Notes: a model not told the origin generated them from the letters alone. A DNA stretch of 64,000 bases from Dastarcus helophoroides (GCA_028583605.1 CM053328.1:3702941-3766940); one strand, 5' to 3'. Positions 1 to 12,935 are shown, counted from the first letter of the stretch. Translations and numbers: made by a program.

Positions 1-3000
1 ATTTATAAATAATTTCGAAAAAAAATTCTAAGAAATTTCGAGAAAAGTTTTTAACTTTAAAAAAGGCCAAAAATGTCCCAGACAAAGCCAAATTTTTGGA
101 AAAAGGAAGAGATTTCGACAAAAAATTGGGAAAAATGAATTTAAAAATGAATTTGTCCAAGTTCTGAAATTAAGGGAAAAATTTTTCGGGAAAAAAAAAA
201 ACCGTCAAATTTTCCCGACAATAGATTGAAAACCCAAATAAATTTAAAAAATTCAAAATTTTTTTAGATAAAAGGGAAATTGTAAAAATAAACCGGAAGC
301 TTAAAATTGCCCGGCTTTAAAAAAGTCGAAGTTTCAAAGAAGTAGAAAAAAGTCAAATTTTGGGAAAAAATTTTAATGAAAAAGTCAACATTTTGGGACA
401 ATAGATTGAACCCAAAACAAATTTAAAAACTTGAAATCTTTGGAAAATTTTTAAAATTTTTTAAAAAATTGCAAATTTCAAAAAGAGAAATGTAAGAAAA
501 ACGGGAAAGGGCTTAAAAAAAATTGTTGAAATTTAAAAAAGTCAATTTTTTTTCAGGGGAAGAAGAAATAGTAAAAATTTTAGGAAAATTTTCAAGGTAA
601 AAGTAAAAATTTTTAAAAAAACCCTCGAAATTTCGAGAAAAAAATTTACATTTTCCAAGAAAGTTAAATTTTGAGAATAAATTTAAAATTTGGGAAAACC
701 CAAGACGATTAAAAAAAAATAAAAATTTTCAGATAAATTCGAATTTAGAAAACCATTTATAAAAATAATTTCAAAAGAAATTCCAAGAAATTTCGAGAAA
801 AGTTTTTTAACTTTAAAAAAAGGCCAAATGCCCCAGACAAAGCCGAATTTTGAGAAAAGGAAGAGATTTGGGAAAAAATTGGGAAATTGTTTTTAAAAAA
901 AAATAAATTTTGGGTCCAAAGTTCTCAAAAAAATGGGCAAAATTTCGGAAAAAAAAACGTCAATTTCCCCGAACAATAGATTGCAACCCAAATAAATTTG
1001 AAAAATTTGAAATTTTTAGAAAAAAGGGGAAAATTTTTGTAAATAAACCGGAAGCTAAAAAAGTGTCGGACTTTAAAAAGTCGAAGTTTTCAAAGAAATA
1101 GAAAAAAGTCAAATTCTAGAAAAATTTCAATGAAAAAGTCAACATTTTGACAATGATTAAAACCCAAAACAAATTTAAAAGCGTAAAATTTTTGGACCTT
1201 TTTAAATTTTTTAAAAAATTTTTTGCAAAATTTTGAAAAAGAAATTGTAAAATAAACTGAAAGCTTAGAAAAAATTTTGAAATTTAAAAAAGTCAAAGTT
1301 TTTCAAAGAAGAAGAATAAATAATTCAATTTTAGGAAAATTTTAAAGGGTAAAAGTCAAAATTTTAATAAAACCCTCGAAATTTCAAAGAACAAATTTAC
1401 AGTTTTCCCAGAGAATTTTTAAATTTTGAGAAAAAATTTAAAAATTTCGAAAACCCAAGACATTAAAAAAAATCAATTTTTTTCAGATAAATTCAAATTT
1501 AGAGAACATTTATAAAAAAATTTTTGGGAAAAAAATTTTTCTAAGAATTTCGAAAGAATTTTTTTTAAATTTTAAAAAAGAGGCCGAATTTTTTCAGAAA
1601 AAGCCGAATTTTGAGAAAAAAAAAAGATTTCGAAAAATTGGAAAAATAAATTTTAAAAAAATAAATTTTTGTCCAAAGTTCCCCAAAAAAGGGGTAAAAA
1701 TTTTCCCGGGAAAAAAACGTCAATTTTCCGACAATGGGGTTTGGGCAACCCCAAAATTAAAAACTTGAAAATTTAATATTTTTAGATAAAAGGAAATTGT
1801 AAAAATAAACAGGAAGCTTAAAAGAAAGTATTGGACTTTAAAAAAAGTCGAAGTTTTCAAAGAATTAGAAAAAAGCAAATTTTATGGAAAAATTTTAATG
1901 AAAAAGGTCACAACCTTTGACAATAGAATTGAAACCCAAAACCAATTTAAAAACTTGAAATCTTTAGGACAATTTAAATTTTTTGAAAAATTGCAAAATT
2001 TCGAAAAGAGAAATTGAAAGAATAACCGGAATCTTAAAAAAAAATTGTGAACATTAAAAAAGTCAAATTTTTTCAGAGAAGAAAAAAAAAGTCGGATTTT
2101 GGGAAATTTTTCAATGAAAAAGTCAACATTTTGACAAGATTGAAACCCAAAACAAATTTAAAAAAGCTTGACATTTTTGGACAATTTTAAATTTTTTGAA
2201 AAATTGCAAAATTTTAAAAGAGAAATTGTAAGAATAAACTGGAAGCTTAATAAAAAATTGTTGAAATTTAAAAAAGTCAAAGTTTTTCAGAGTAGAAGAA
2301 AATAGTAAGAATTTTAGGAAAATTTTCAAGGTAAAAGTCAAAATTTTAATAAAAGCTCGAAATTTCGAGAAAAAATTTAAAATTTTCCAGAGAAAGTTAA
2401 ATTTTGGGAGAATAAATTTAAAATTTCGAGAACAAGAACGATTTAAAAAAAATCAAATTTTCAGATAAATTCGAATTTAGAGAACATTTATAAAATAATT
2501 TCGAAAGAAAATTCTAAGAAAATTTCGAGAAAAGTTTTTAACTTTAAAAAAAGGCCAGAATTTCCCAGACAAAGCCGAATTTTGAGAAAAAGGAAAAGAT
2601 TTCGAAAAAATTGGGAAAATGATTAAAAAAATGAATTTGTCCAAGTTTCAAATAGGTCAAATTTCGGGAAAAAAACGTTCGAATTTGGACAATAGATTGA
2701 AACCCAAAATAAATTTGAAATTTTTAGATAAAAGGGAAATTGTAAAAATAAACCGGAAGCTTAAAAAAGTGTCGGACTTTAAAAAAGTCGAAGTTTTCAA
2801 AGAAGTAGAAAAAAGTCAAATTTTAGGAAAATTTTCAATGAAAAAGTCAACATTTTGTCAAGATTGAAACCCACAAAACAAATTTAAAAACATGAAATCT
2901 ATTGGACAATTTTTAAATTTTTTGAAAAATTGCGAAATTTCGAAAAGAGAATTCGTAAGAATAAACTGGAAGCTTAAAAAAAATTGTTGAAATTTAAAAA

Positions 3001-6000
3001 AGTCAAAGTTTTTCAGAGTAGAAGAAAATAGTAAGAATTTTAGGAAAATTTTCAAGGTAAAAGTCAAAATTTTAATAAAAGCTCGAAATTTCGAGAAAAA
3101 AATTTACAATTTTCAAGAGAAAGTTAAATTTTCAGAATAAATTTAAAATTTCGAGAACAAGACGATTAAAAAAATCAAATTTTCAGATAAATTCGACTTT
3201 AGAGGACATTTATAAAATAATTTCGAAAGAAAATTCTAAGAAAATTTCGAGAAAAGTTTTTAACTTTAAAAGAGGTCAGAATTTCCCAGATAAAGCCGAA
3301 TTTTGAGAAAAAGGAAGAGATTTCGAAAAAATTGGGAAAAATGATTTTAAAAAAAATGAATTTGTTCAAAGTTCTCAAATAAGGGCAAAATTTCGGGAAA
3401 AAAACGTCGAATTTCGACAATAGATTGCAACCCAAAATAAATTTGAAAAATTTGAAATTTTTAGATAAAAGGGAAATTGTAAAAATAAACCGGAAGCTTA
3501 AAAAAGTGTCGGACTTTAAAAAAGTCGAAGTTTTCAAAGAAGTAGAAAAAAGTCAAATTTTAGGAAAATTTTCAATGAAAAAGTCAACATTTTGACAAGA
3601 TTGAAACCCAAAACAAATTTAAAAGCTTGAAATTTTTGGGCAATTTTAAATTTTTTGAAAAATTGCAAAATTTCGAAAAGAGAAATTGTAAGAATAAACT
3701 GGAAACTTGAAAAAACTTGTTGAAATTTAAAAAGTCAAAGTTTTTTCAAGAGAAGAAGAAAATAGTAGAATTTTAGGAAAATTTTCAAGGTAAAAGTCAA
3801 AAATTTTAATAAAAGCTCGAAATTTCGAGAAAAAATTTACAGTTTTTCCAGAGAAAGTTAAATTTTGAGAATAAATTTAAAATTTCGAGAACAAGACGAA
3901 TAAAAAAATCAAATTTTCAGATAAATTCGAATTTAGAGAACCATTTATAAAATAATTTTCGAAGAAAAATTCTAAGAAAATTTCGAGAAAAGTTTTTAAC
4001 TTTAAAAAAAGGCCAGAATTTCCCAGACAAAGCCGAATTTTGAGAAAAAGGAAGAGATTTCGACAAAATTGGGAAAAATGATTTAAAAAAAAATGAATTT
4101 GTCCAAAGTTCTCAAATAAGGGCAAAATTACAGAAAAAAAACGTCGAATTTGGACAATAGATTGAAACCCAAAATAAATTTGAAATTTTTAGATAAAAGG
4201 GAAATTGTAAAAATAAACCGGAAGCTTAAAAAAGTGTCGGACTTTAAAAAAGTCGAAGTTTTCAAAGAAGTAGAAAAAAGTCAAATTGTAAGAAAAATTT
4301 CAATGAAAAAGTCAACATTTTGTCAAGATTGAAACCCAAAACAAATTTAAAAACTTGAAATCTTTGAACAATTTTAAATTTTTTGAAAAATTGCAAAATT
4401 TCGAAAAGAGAAATTGTAAGAATAAACTGAAAGCTTAGAAAAAATTGTTGAAATTTAAGAGTCAAAGTTTTTCAAAGAAGAAGAATTTTAGGAAAATTTT
4501 CAAGGTAAAAGTCAAAATTTTAATAAAAGCTCGAAATTTCGAGAAAAAATTTACAATTTTCCACAGAAAGTTAAATTTTGAGAATAAATTTAAAATTTCG
4601 AGAAGACGATTAAAAAAAATCAAATTTTCAGATAAATTCGAATTTAGAGAACATTTATAAAATAATTTCGAAAGGAAAATTCTAAGAAAATTTCGAGAAA
4701 AGTTTTTTAACTTTAAAAAAAGTCCAGTATTTCCCAGACAGGGCCGAATTTTGAGAAAAAGGAGCGATTTCGACAAAATTGGGAAAAATGATTTTAAAAA
4801 AAATGAATTTGTCCAAAGTTCTCAATAAAGGCAAAATTTTCGGAAAAAAACGTCGAATTTCGACAATAGATTGCAACCCAAAATAATTTAAAAATTTTAA
4901 AATTTTTAGATAAAAAGGAAATTGTAAAAATAAACCGGAAGCTTAAAAAAGTGTCGGACTTTAAAAAGGTCGAAGTTTTCAAAGAAGTAGAAAAAGTCAA
5001 ATTCTAGGAAAAATTTTCAATGAAAAAGCAACATTTTGACAAGATTGAAACCCAAAACAAATTTAAAAGCTTGAAATTTTTGGGCAATTTTAAATTTTTT
5101 GAAAAATTGCAAAATTTCGAAAAGAGAAATTGTAAGAATAAACTGAAAGCTTAGAAAAAATTGTTGAAATTTAAGAGTCAAAGTTTTTCAAAGAAGAAGA
5201 AATAAGTCGAATTTTAGGAAAATTTTCAAGGTAAAAGTCAAAATTTTAATAAAAGCTCGAAATTTCGAGAAAAAATTTACAATTTTCCAGAGAAAGTTAA
5301 ATTTTGAGAATAAATTTAAAATTTCGAGAAGACGATTAAAAAAAATCAAATTTTCAGATAAATTCGAATTTAGAGAACATTTATAAAATAATTTCGAAGG
5401 AAAATTCTAAGAAAATTTCGAGAAAAGTTTTTAACTTTAAAAAAGGCCAGAATTTCCCAGAAAAAGACGAATTTTGAGAAAAAGGAAGAGATTTCGACAA
5501 AATTGGGAAAAATGATTTAAAAAAAAGTGAATTTGTCCAAAGTTCTCAAATAAGGGCAAAATTTCGGGAAAAAAAACGTCGAATTTCGACAATAGATTGC
5601 AACCCAAAATAAATTTGAAAAATTTGAAAATTTTAGATAAAAGGGAAATTGTAAAAATAAACCGGAAGCTTAAAAAAGTGTCGGACTTTAACAAAGTCGA
5701 AGTTTTTCAAAGAAGCAGAAAAAAGTCGAATTTTAGGAAAACTTTCAAGGAAAAAGTCAATATTTTAAGTAAAGTTCCAAATTTCGATAAAAATTTGCCA
5801 ATTTTCCAGAGAAAATTAAATTTTGAGAATAAATTTGAAATTTCGAAAACAAGACGAATTAAAAAACTCCCAAATTTTCAGGTAAATCGAATTGTGAGAA
5901 AATTGGTAAAATTATTTCTAAAAGAAAGGGAATGTTGTTAAAACTTCCAATTTCGAGAAGTGTTAAACTTAAAAAAAAGGTCTAAATTTCCCAGAAAAGT
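1..6000. repeat. ~720-bp tandem satellite array, about 8 copies
   Basis: A marker stretch (cagataaattcgaatttag) recurs near 730, 1483, 2461, 3182, 3917, 4626 and 5353, giving spacings of 753, 978, 721, 735, 709 and 727 bases. The long 978 step holds an extra partial unit. Each unit is itself built from short purine-rich pieces such as gaaattttgag. Copies from 2460 to 5900 resemble one another closely, while those before 2430 differ by many one-base changes in A, T and G runs. Apparent small open frames here recur with the array and are not genes. Copies decay from about 5750 on. Confidence 0.9.
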
Positions 6001-6715
6001 CAAATTTTAAGAAAAAAATCAAATTTAGAGATTTGAAAATAGATGAATTTCGTTCGAAATAAAAGTTGATATTTCCGGAAACATCTGAATTTTGAAAAAA
6101 AGATTTCGAAAAATATGAATTTATCAAATATTCATAAAAAATAAAGTTTTAGAAAAAAAACGTAAAATTTTGACAATAGATTGAATCCCAGAACAAATTT
6201 AAAAATCTAAAATTTTAGGTAATTTGAATTTTGTGAAAAATTGTAAAATCTCGAAAAGAGAAATTGTAAAAAACTCAAAGCTTAGAAAAAATTGTCGAAC
6301 CTTAAAAAGTTGAGGTTTTTCAGGGAAGAAAAAAATAAATAATTTGCAATTTTCCAGAGAAAGTTAAATTTTGAAAATAAATTTGAAATTTCGAGAACGA
6401 CGAATGAAAATAACTTCAAATTTTCAGAAAAATTCGAATTTTGAGAAAATTGGTAAAATAATTTCTAACTAAAAAGAAATGTGGGTAAAACTTCCAGTTT
6501 CAAGAAAAGTGTTGAACTTTTAAAAAAGATCAAAATTTCCCAGAGAAAGTCAAATTTTAAGAACAAAATCAAATTTTTAGATAAAGTCAAACATTCTGAA
6601 AATGATTGAATTTCGTCGATAAAATCGCAGCTTGCAGAAACATAATAAAATGTCGAATTTTCAGTTAAAAGTTGGAATTTCGAGAAACACCTAATTTTGC
6701 GAAACATGTCGAAAT
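6001..6715. repeat. Degenerate tail of the 720-bp satellite
   Basis: The same purine-rich words continue, for example gagaaagttaaattttgaaaataaatttgaaatttcg cut into shorter blocks, but without regular spacing. No gene is seen. Confidence 0.7.
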
Positions 6716-8100
6716 TTCCAGAAAATAAATAAAAGTTTAAATAGTCAGTAAAAGTTAATATTTGGGAGTAATGGTCAAATTTGGAAAAGGAACGTAATTT
6801 AAAAAGAACAGAAATTTCGAGAAAAAAGTCGTAATTTAGAACAGTCTAAAAAATGTAATTTTGGAAATGAGTCAAATCTAAATTTCGGAAAAAGAAAACT
6901 TGAGAAAAAGATCGAAATATTCAAAAACTATTTTATTTAACATCTCCAAATTATTGCTTTAAATTTTTACTTTTTTTATTACGAAATCGACAAAAGATAC
7001 AAAAGATGAATATTTGAGAAATAAGTCGAATCTTCCAGTAAGTGGAATTAAAAAAAGAGTAAAAATTTTCACAGATTGTCGAGTTTTGAGAAAAAAGGAA
7101 GATTTAGGGAAAAAAGTCTAAATATATAGTTAAAAAGAAAAAACGAATACAGAGAGGAGATACAAAAATCGAACAGAAAATAAATAAAAGTTTAAATATT
7201 CAATAAAAGTCAATATTTGGGGGAAATTGTGAAATTTGGAAAAACAACGTAATTTAAAAAGAACAGAAATTTCGAGAAAAAAGTCGCAATTTAGAACAAA
7301 GTCTAAAAAATGTAATTTTGGAAAAAAGTCAAATCGAAATGTCGGAAAAAGAAAACTTGAGAAAAAGATCGAAATCGTCAAAAACTATTTTATTTAACAT
7401 CTCCAAATTATTACTTTAAATTTTTACTTTTTTTATTACGAAATCAAGAAAAGATGCAACAGATGAATATTTCAGAAATAAGTCGAATCTTCCAGTAAGT
7501 GGAATTAAAAAAAAAAAGAGTAAAAGTTTTCACAGATTGTCGAGTTTTGAGAAAAAAGGAAGATTTAGGGAAAAGAGTCCAAAAACATAGTTAAAAAGAA
7601 AAAACGAATACAGAGAGGGATAAAAAAATCGAACAGAAAATAAATAAAAGTTTAAATATTCAATAAAAGTCAATATTTGGAGGAAATTGTGAAATTTGGA
7701 AAAACAACGTAATTTAAAAAGAATAGAAATTTCGAGAAAAAGTCGCAATTTAGAACAAGGTCTAAAAAATGTAATTTTGGAAAAAAGTCAAATCTAAATT
7801 TCGGAAAAAGAAAACTTGAGAAAAAGATCGAAATCTTCAAAAACTATTTTATTTAACATCTCCAAATTATTACTTCAAATTTTTACTTTTTTTATTACGA
7901 AATCGACAAAAGATTTGAGAAATAAGTCGAATCTTTCAGTAAGTGGAATTTAAAAAAAAAATAAAAATTTTCACAGATTGTCGAGTTTTGAGAAAAAAGG
8001 AAGATTTAGGGAAAGAAGTCTAAATACATAGTAAAAAGAAAATATGAATACAGAGAAGAGTTAAAAAAGTCGAATTTGCGACAAAAAGGCAGATTTTCAA
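6716..8100. repeat. 460-bp tandem repeat, three copies
   Basis: The words aaaataaataaaagttt start at about 6719, 7180 and 7640, two steps of 460 bases. Each copy also carries the same 'catctccaaattatt' and 'cagattgtcgagttttgag' blocks. The third copy ends near 8060-8100. The repeat is unrelated in length to the array before it but uses the same short core. No gene is seen. Confidence 0.85.
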
Positions 8101-8328
8101 ATAAAGCTCTAAATTTTGAAAAATAAAAGGTCTTTTGGGCTGAATATGTTTTCGTTTTACTACATGAGTCAGAGGGGTCTATTCCTGTCCCATATTTTAA
8201 CTGATTTATTTGATTTTATTTTAAAATAAATTGTAAAATCAGAAATAAAAATTTGCGGCTCTTTGAAATTCGGGTCAAAAAATTTTTCATTGCGGATGGC
8301 TCTTTTGGCTTAAAAGTTTGCCCCTGCA

Positions 8329-8420
8329 CTAGAGCAACCTCTGTTGTGTTTTTTAATCATTCTTGGTTTCAGGAAGCAAGATTTGTATTTCAATTTTTAA
8401 AGATAACCAAGGACCCCAAT
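8329..8420 (+). repeat. Half copy of the hairpin fold-back element
   Basis: Positions 8330-8416 match one arm of the dispersed fold-back family: agagcaacctctgttgtg, a T-rich tract, ttggtttcagg, then gatttgtatttcaa and gataaccaaggac. The hairpin end is missing, so this is a truncated, diverged copy. Confidence 0.75.
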
Positions 8421-8448
8421 TTTATTTTCATTTCGTATTGGCTATTTG

Positions 8449-8642
8449 ATTATGAATTCTCTGTATCTTCTTTGCGAAGGGTAATTCCATTCCTATCGAG
8501 TGGCATTTTCTTCGCCAGTTACCTCTTCCACGCGTCTAGATTTTCAGTTGACGAAAAAAGGTAACTGAAAATCTGTGTGGAAGAAGCAACTGGCGAAGAA
8601 AATGCCACTCAATCAACCAAACGTCGCAAAGAATTCATAATT
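8449..8642. repeat. Long imperfect inverted repeat
   Basis: The left arm (8449-8541) and right arm (8563-8642) are near reverse complements. Both contain gagtggcattttcttcgcc or its complement and end in gaattcataatt or its complement. The loop is about 20 bases around gacgaaaaaaggt. Its GC content is higher than the surrounding satellite. It lies in the last intron of the gene that follows and ends about 45 bases before the exon. It may be a small fold-back transposon; no target duplication was recognised. Confidence 0.8.
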
Positions 8643-8688
8643 AAAAGCAAAACACTTGAAGTCATATAATATCCCTTCTTCCTTTCAG

Positions 8689-9151
8689 GGCTCCCCTTTC
8701 GGCCAGAAGAGACGCCACGCAATCGGAGTACAGCTGCCCTCCATCCTACAGATCCCAAAACAGTACGAACCGACAAGGCGCTATCCCACACGCTGGGACG
8801 ATCCACAGCCGGGAACAGTCCCTAAGCTTATCGGAATCCAACAATGGCGAGTCGGTAGTCAATATAGTCAGTATCTTGGGTGGTCCCGAAGAAGATATCG
8901 CTTTGGATAATATAACGTTAGACTCGCTGAAAATGGAACCCGAAGCTGATATCAATCCGTTGAAAATGCTGCTAAAGGGCAACTCTGGTGATCTAGAAGG
9001 GAGCAAGGATGGGAATTTAGTAACTATAGTGCAAACGAGTGATCACAGTCCTGTCATAGTTACTGTTAGTGGAAGTTCTAATATCGACCGTGGCAGCACT
9101 GTACAAATTACTGAAATACCTAACGAAATGGAGATATTGGCCCATTTATAG
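8689..9151 (+). CDS. Terminal exon of an unrecognised protein with PPSY motif
   Basis: The exon opens after a good 3' splice site (cttcctttcag, AG at 8687-8688) and stays open for 154 codons to a TAG at 9149-9151. In the open frame (codons starting at 8690) it encodes a polar, serine- and asparagine-rich tail. The sequence CPPSYRS lies near residue 16, a PPxY-type ligand for WW domains. Later come an acidic stretch (GGPEEDIALDN) and the C-terminus EMEILAHL. Composition suits the cytoplasmic tail of a membrane protein, but no domain is visible and I cannot name the family. Base composition is much less AT-rich than the flanks, which supports coding. All earlier exons must lie left of the window or hide in satellite; none was found from 1 to 8688. 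Confidence 0.7.
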
Positions 9152-9454
9152 TCGAGAATTATATTTAAATTACAGTTGTACAGTTTGTAACATTGCCCGC
9201 TTCTGTATTGATATTTTGCAGATGATTCCTCTTTCGGATTCAGTGTACTTTCTGTATATTTCCGAGATTATGTGCCTATATTGTAGATAGATTATAAATA
9301 GCACTGTACATTAGGTATATTTTAAATTGTATATTATAATTTTTTTAATAATAATTGTTAAAATTAAGGTTGTTTTATTCGTACCTTGCCGAGTCAGATT
9401 ATTTTTGCATTTATTTATCTTAATTTCCAAATCTTCTAGTCAATAGACTCACGA
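9152..9454 (+). other. 3' untranslated region and flank of the PPSY gene
   Basis: AT-rich unique sequence follows the stop codon. No canonical AATAAA is present; attataaatag at about 9289 and taataataattg near 9345 are the only candidates for a polyadenylation region. No second gene is seen. Confidence 0.4.
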
Positions 9455-9541
9455 CAGGATATACTTCTTCCGGGATTGGACCCTGTCAAAGAACTATTAA
9501 AAGTGTTCAGACATGGTCCAATCCTGGAAGAAGTATATCCT
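9455..9541. repeat. Short inverted repeat with 32-base arms
   Basis: Left arm 9455-9487 (caggatatacttcttcc, then ggattggaccctg) pairs with right arm 9508-9541. The loop is about 20 bases. The word caatagactca occurs on both sides, at about 9442 and 9575, as a possible direct flank. It may be a tiny transposon remnant or an RNA hairpin in the 3' flank. Confidence 0.7.
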
Positions 9542-9769
9542 GTACTGACTCTGGCCGTGGAAACCTTCGTTATCAATAGACTCATGAGTTAAAAAGCTAA
9601 TTCGACTAAGGACATACTTTCGAGTAAGGACAATACAAGCGTTTGATTTAGTGCAACCAAAAATCGGAATGGACAAACGGATGTATTTTCAATGTTCTTA
9701 CAGAACTAAACCTACACTAGATGGATATATCCTGTCAGTGTGTTTAGTAAATTTCAAAATTCCGAAATT

Positions 9770-11570
9770 ATTTCTTAGTAAATTTGATTTATTTTTAGGA
9801 AGGAGTAGAATGGACACCAATTAAACATTTTTTCGACTTTTTTCTCGAAAATCTGAGAATAAAGTACGAAGACATAGAAAGGAGATGAATTTGAAAAAGG
9901 AACGAAGGCGTAGAAAGGACATGAATTTAAAAAAGGAATTTTTTTTACAAATTTCGATTTTTTTCTCGAAATTTTGACGTTAATCTTCAAATATGGACTT
10001 TTTCTCGAAATTTGGGCTTTTCAAAATTTTGACTTTAATCTCAAAATTTCAGCTTTTTTTCAGGAAATTCCGAAATTAAACTAAAAAGTCGAAATTTCGA
10101 CAAACTCGAAATTTTAAATTTGATCTCCAAATTTTGACTTTGATCTCGAAATTTTGAGAAAAAAGTTGAAATTTCGAGATTAAAACTGAAATTTCGTAAC
10201 AAAAGGTCGAAATTTAAAAGTCCAAATTTCGAAAGAAAAGAGTAAGTCGAAATATCGAAAGAAAAATGTCGAAATTTTGACATTGGTCTCGAAATTTTGA
10301 GAAAAAAGTTGAAATTTCGAGATTAAAATTGAAATTTCGACACAAAAAGTCGAAATTTCAAATTTATAAGTCGAAATTTCGAAAAAAAAGTAAGTCGAAA
10401 TTTCGAAAGAAAAATGTCGAAATTTTGACTTTAAATCTCAGAATTTCGAGAAAAAAATTCGAAATTTCTAAAAAACCTTCCTTTATTAATTGATTAATTT
10501 TCTACGCCTTCGTAATTTTGAAAAATTGTTGCCCAAAAAATCAAAATTTCGAAACAAAAAGTCAATATTTCAAATTTAAAAGTCTAAATTTCGAGAAAAA
10601 AAAGTCGAAATTTCGAGAGAAAAATGTCGAAATTTAGACGTTAATCTTCAAATATGGACTTTTGCTCGAAATTTGGGCTTTTCAAAAGTTTGACTAGTCT
10701 CTAAATTTCGGCTTTTTTTTCTCGAAATTCCGAGATTAAACTGAAAAGTCGAAATTTCGACAAACTCGAAATTTTGAAATTTGATCTCGAAATGTTGACT
10801 TTGATCTCGAAATTTTGAGAAAAAAGTTGAAATTTCGAGATTAAAACTGAAATTTCGTAACAAAAGGTCGAAATTTCAAATTTAAAAGTCCAAATTTCGA
10901 AAGAAAAGAGTAAGTAGAAATATCGAAAGAAAAATGTCGAAATTTTGACGTTGGTCGCGAAATTTTGAGAAGAAAGTTGAGATTTCGAGATTAAAGTTAA
11001 AATTTCGAAACAAAATGTCGAAATTTCAAATTTATAAGTCGAAATTTCGAAAAAAAAGTAAATCGAAATTTCGAAAGAAAAAGCGCAATTTTGAAAGGTC
11101 GAAATTTCTAAAAAACTTTCCTTTATTAATTGATAAACTTTCGACGGCTTCGTAATTTTTGAAAAATTGTTGCCAAAAAAACAAAATTTCGAAACAAAAC
11201 GTCAAAATTTCAAATTTAGAAGTCGAAATTTCGAGAGAAAAAAGGCGAAATTTCGAGAGAAAAAAATCGAAGTTTCGAGAGCAAAATGTCGAATTTTTGA
11301 CGTTAATCTCAGAATTTCGAGAAAAAAGAGTCGAAATTTCTAAAAAACTTTCCTTCATTAATCGATATCCTTTCTACGCATTCGTAATTTTTGAAAAATT
11401 GTTGCCAACAAATCCAAGCGCGAAGTTTCATCTCATCCTTAATATTTTCTACTTTCTTTTTTTTTAAAGAAATACGACTCCCAAGTCGAAACATTTTTTT
11501 GTCGAAACGATATATCAAATATTTTGGGACGATCAAAGTCTCTAAAAAAGGCAAATTTTTCAAAATAAGA
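9770..11570. repeat. ~660-bp tandem repeat built from gtcgaaatttcgag units
   Basis: The word ttaatcttcaaatatggac occurs at 9981 and 10641, and gaaaaaagttgaaatttcgag recurs 660 bases apart (10148/10808). A second landmark, ctttcctttattaattgat, is seen near 10480, 11117 and (diverged) 11350. Inside each unit a core of roughly 20 bases (gtcgaaatttcgagaaaaa with changes) is repeated many times, so two nested amplification levels are visible. No gene is seen. Confidence 0.85.
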
Positions 11571-11602
11571 TTTCATAAATGAGAATCTTTTACAACAATT
11601 TT

Positions 11603-11880
11603 GGTGGAACGGACTGGTCCTTGGTTATCTTCAAAAATTGAAATACAGAACTTGTTCCCTGAAACCAAGAAAGATTAAAAAACAAAACAAACGTTGCTCT
11701 AAGGCGTTTCGACAGCCAAACTGTCATCTTCAGCGAGACTATGTAATACTTGCACCCATTTCACTTAAAAATATTCCGCACTGTTTACAACTTCTCATTA
11801 ACTTTCTTCTGCAATTTGTTATCGCTATCAGGATCTTTCAACAATTTCTTGAGACAAGAATATATCATATTGCAAAAAAA
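11603..11880 (-). repeat. Fold-back element half copy plus unique tail
   Basis: The sequence starts with the family terminus (ttttggtggaacggactgg) and reads through the arm to the hairpin (tttcgacagccaaactgtcatcttcag on this strand, shown here in the reverse sense). A stretch of about 130 bases beyond the hairpin, 11750-11880, also recurs at 12790-12935, so the element travels with a non-hairpin tail here. Confidence 0.8.
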
Positions 11881-12683
11881 ATTGCAAACTTTCGAAAAGA
11901 GAAATTGTAAGAATAAACTGGAAGCTTAAACAAATTGTTGAAATTTAAAAGTCAAAGTTTTTCATAGAAGAAGAAAAGAGTCAAATTTTAGGAAAAAATT
12001 CAATGAAATGTCAAAATGAAAAAAAAAGCTCGAAGTTTCGACAAAAAATTTACAATTTTCCAGAGAAAGTTAAATTTTGTTAATAAATTTGAAATTTAGA
12101 GAACGAGACGATTTAAAAAAAATCAAATTTTTTGAAAAAATCGAATTTTAAGAACATTTATAAAATAATTTCAAAAGAAAATTCCAAGAAAATTTCGAGA
12201 AAAGTTTTTAACTTTAAAAAAGGCCAGAATTTCCCAGAAAAAACCGAATTTTGAGAAAAAGGAAGAGATTTCAAAAAAGTTCAGAAAAATGATTTTAAAA
12301 AAATGAATTTGTCCAAAGTTCCTAAATAAGGGCAAAATTTCAGCAAAAAAACGTCGAATTTAGACAATAGATTAAAACTCAAAATAAATTTTAAAAACCT
12401 GAAATTTTTAGATAAAAGAGAAATTGTAAAAATAAACTGGAAGCTTAAAAAAGTATCGGACTTTAAAAAAGTCAAAGTTTTTCAGAGTAGTAGAAAAAAG
12501 TCAAATTTTAGGAAAACTTTCAAGGAAAAACTCAACATTTTATGTAAAGTTCCAAATGTCGATAAAAATTTGCCAATTTTTCAGAGAAAATTAAATTTTG
12601 AGAATGAATTTGAAATTTCGAAAACTAGACGAATTAAAAACTCCAAATTTTCAGATAAATCGAATTTTGAGAAAATTGGTAAA
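11881..12683. repeat. Isolated copy of the 720-bp satellite
   Basis: The order of landmarks (cgaaaagagaaattgtaag, ccagagaaagttaaatttt, cccagaaaaaaccgaatt, gataaaagagaaattgt) is that of the 1-6000 array. The copy is bracketed by direct repeats at 11640-11880 and 12684-12935. Confidence 0.85.
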
Positions 12684-12935
12684 AATTGAAATTCAGAACT
12701 TGTCCCCTAAAACCAAGAAAAATTAAAAAACACAACAAACGTTGCTCTAAGGCATTTCGACCGCGAAGCTGTCATCTTCAGAGAGACTGTGCAATACTTG
12801 CACCCATCTCACTTAAAAATATTCCGCACTGTTTACGATTTCTCATTAACTTTCTTCTGCAATCTGTTACCGCTATCGCGATCATTCAACAATTTCTTGA
12901 GGTTCTTGAGACAAGAATATATCATATCTTCTCTT
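12684..12935 (-). repeat. Second copy of the fold-back half plus tail
   Basis: This repeats 11640-11880 with small changes, including the hairpin region (ctgtcatcttcagagagact) and the tail (ttccgcactgtttac to gaatatatcatat). The two copies are in the same orientation about 1045 bases apart, one on each side of a satellite unit. Confidence 0.85.

Noticed and set aside
1..8100. Regular spacing suggestive of a CRISPR array
   Set aside because: Units are hundreds of bases long, AT-rich and degenerate, with no short repeat/unique spacer structure; the genome is eukaryotic.
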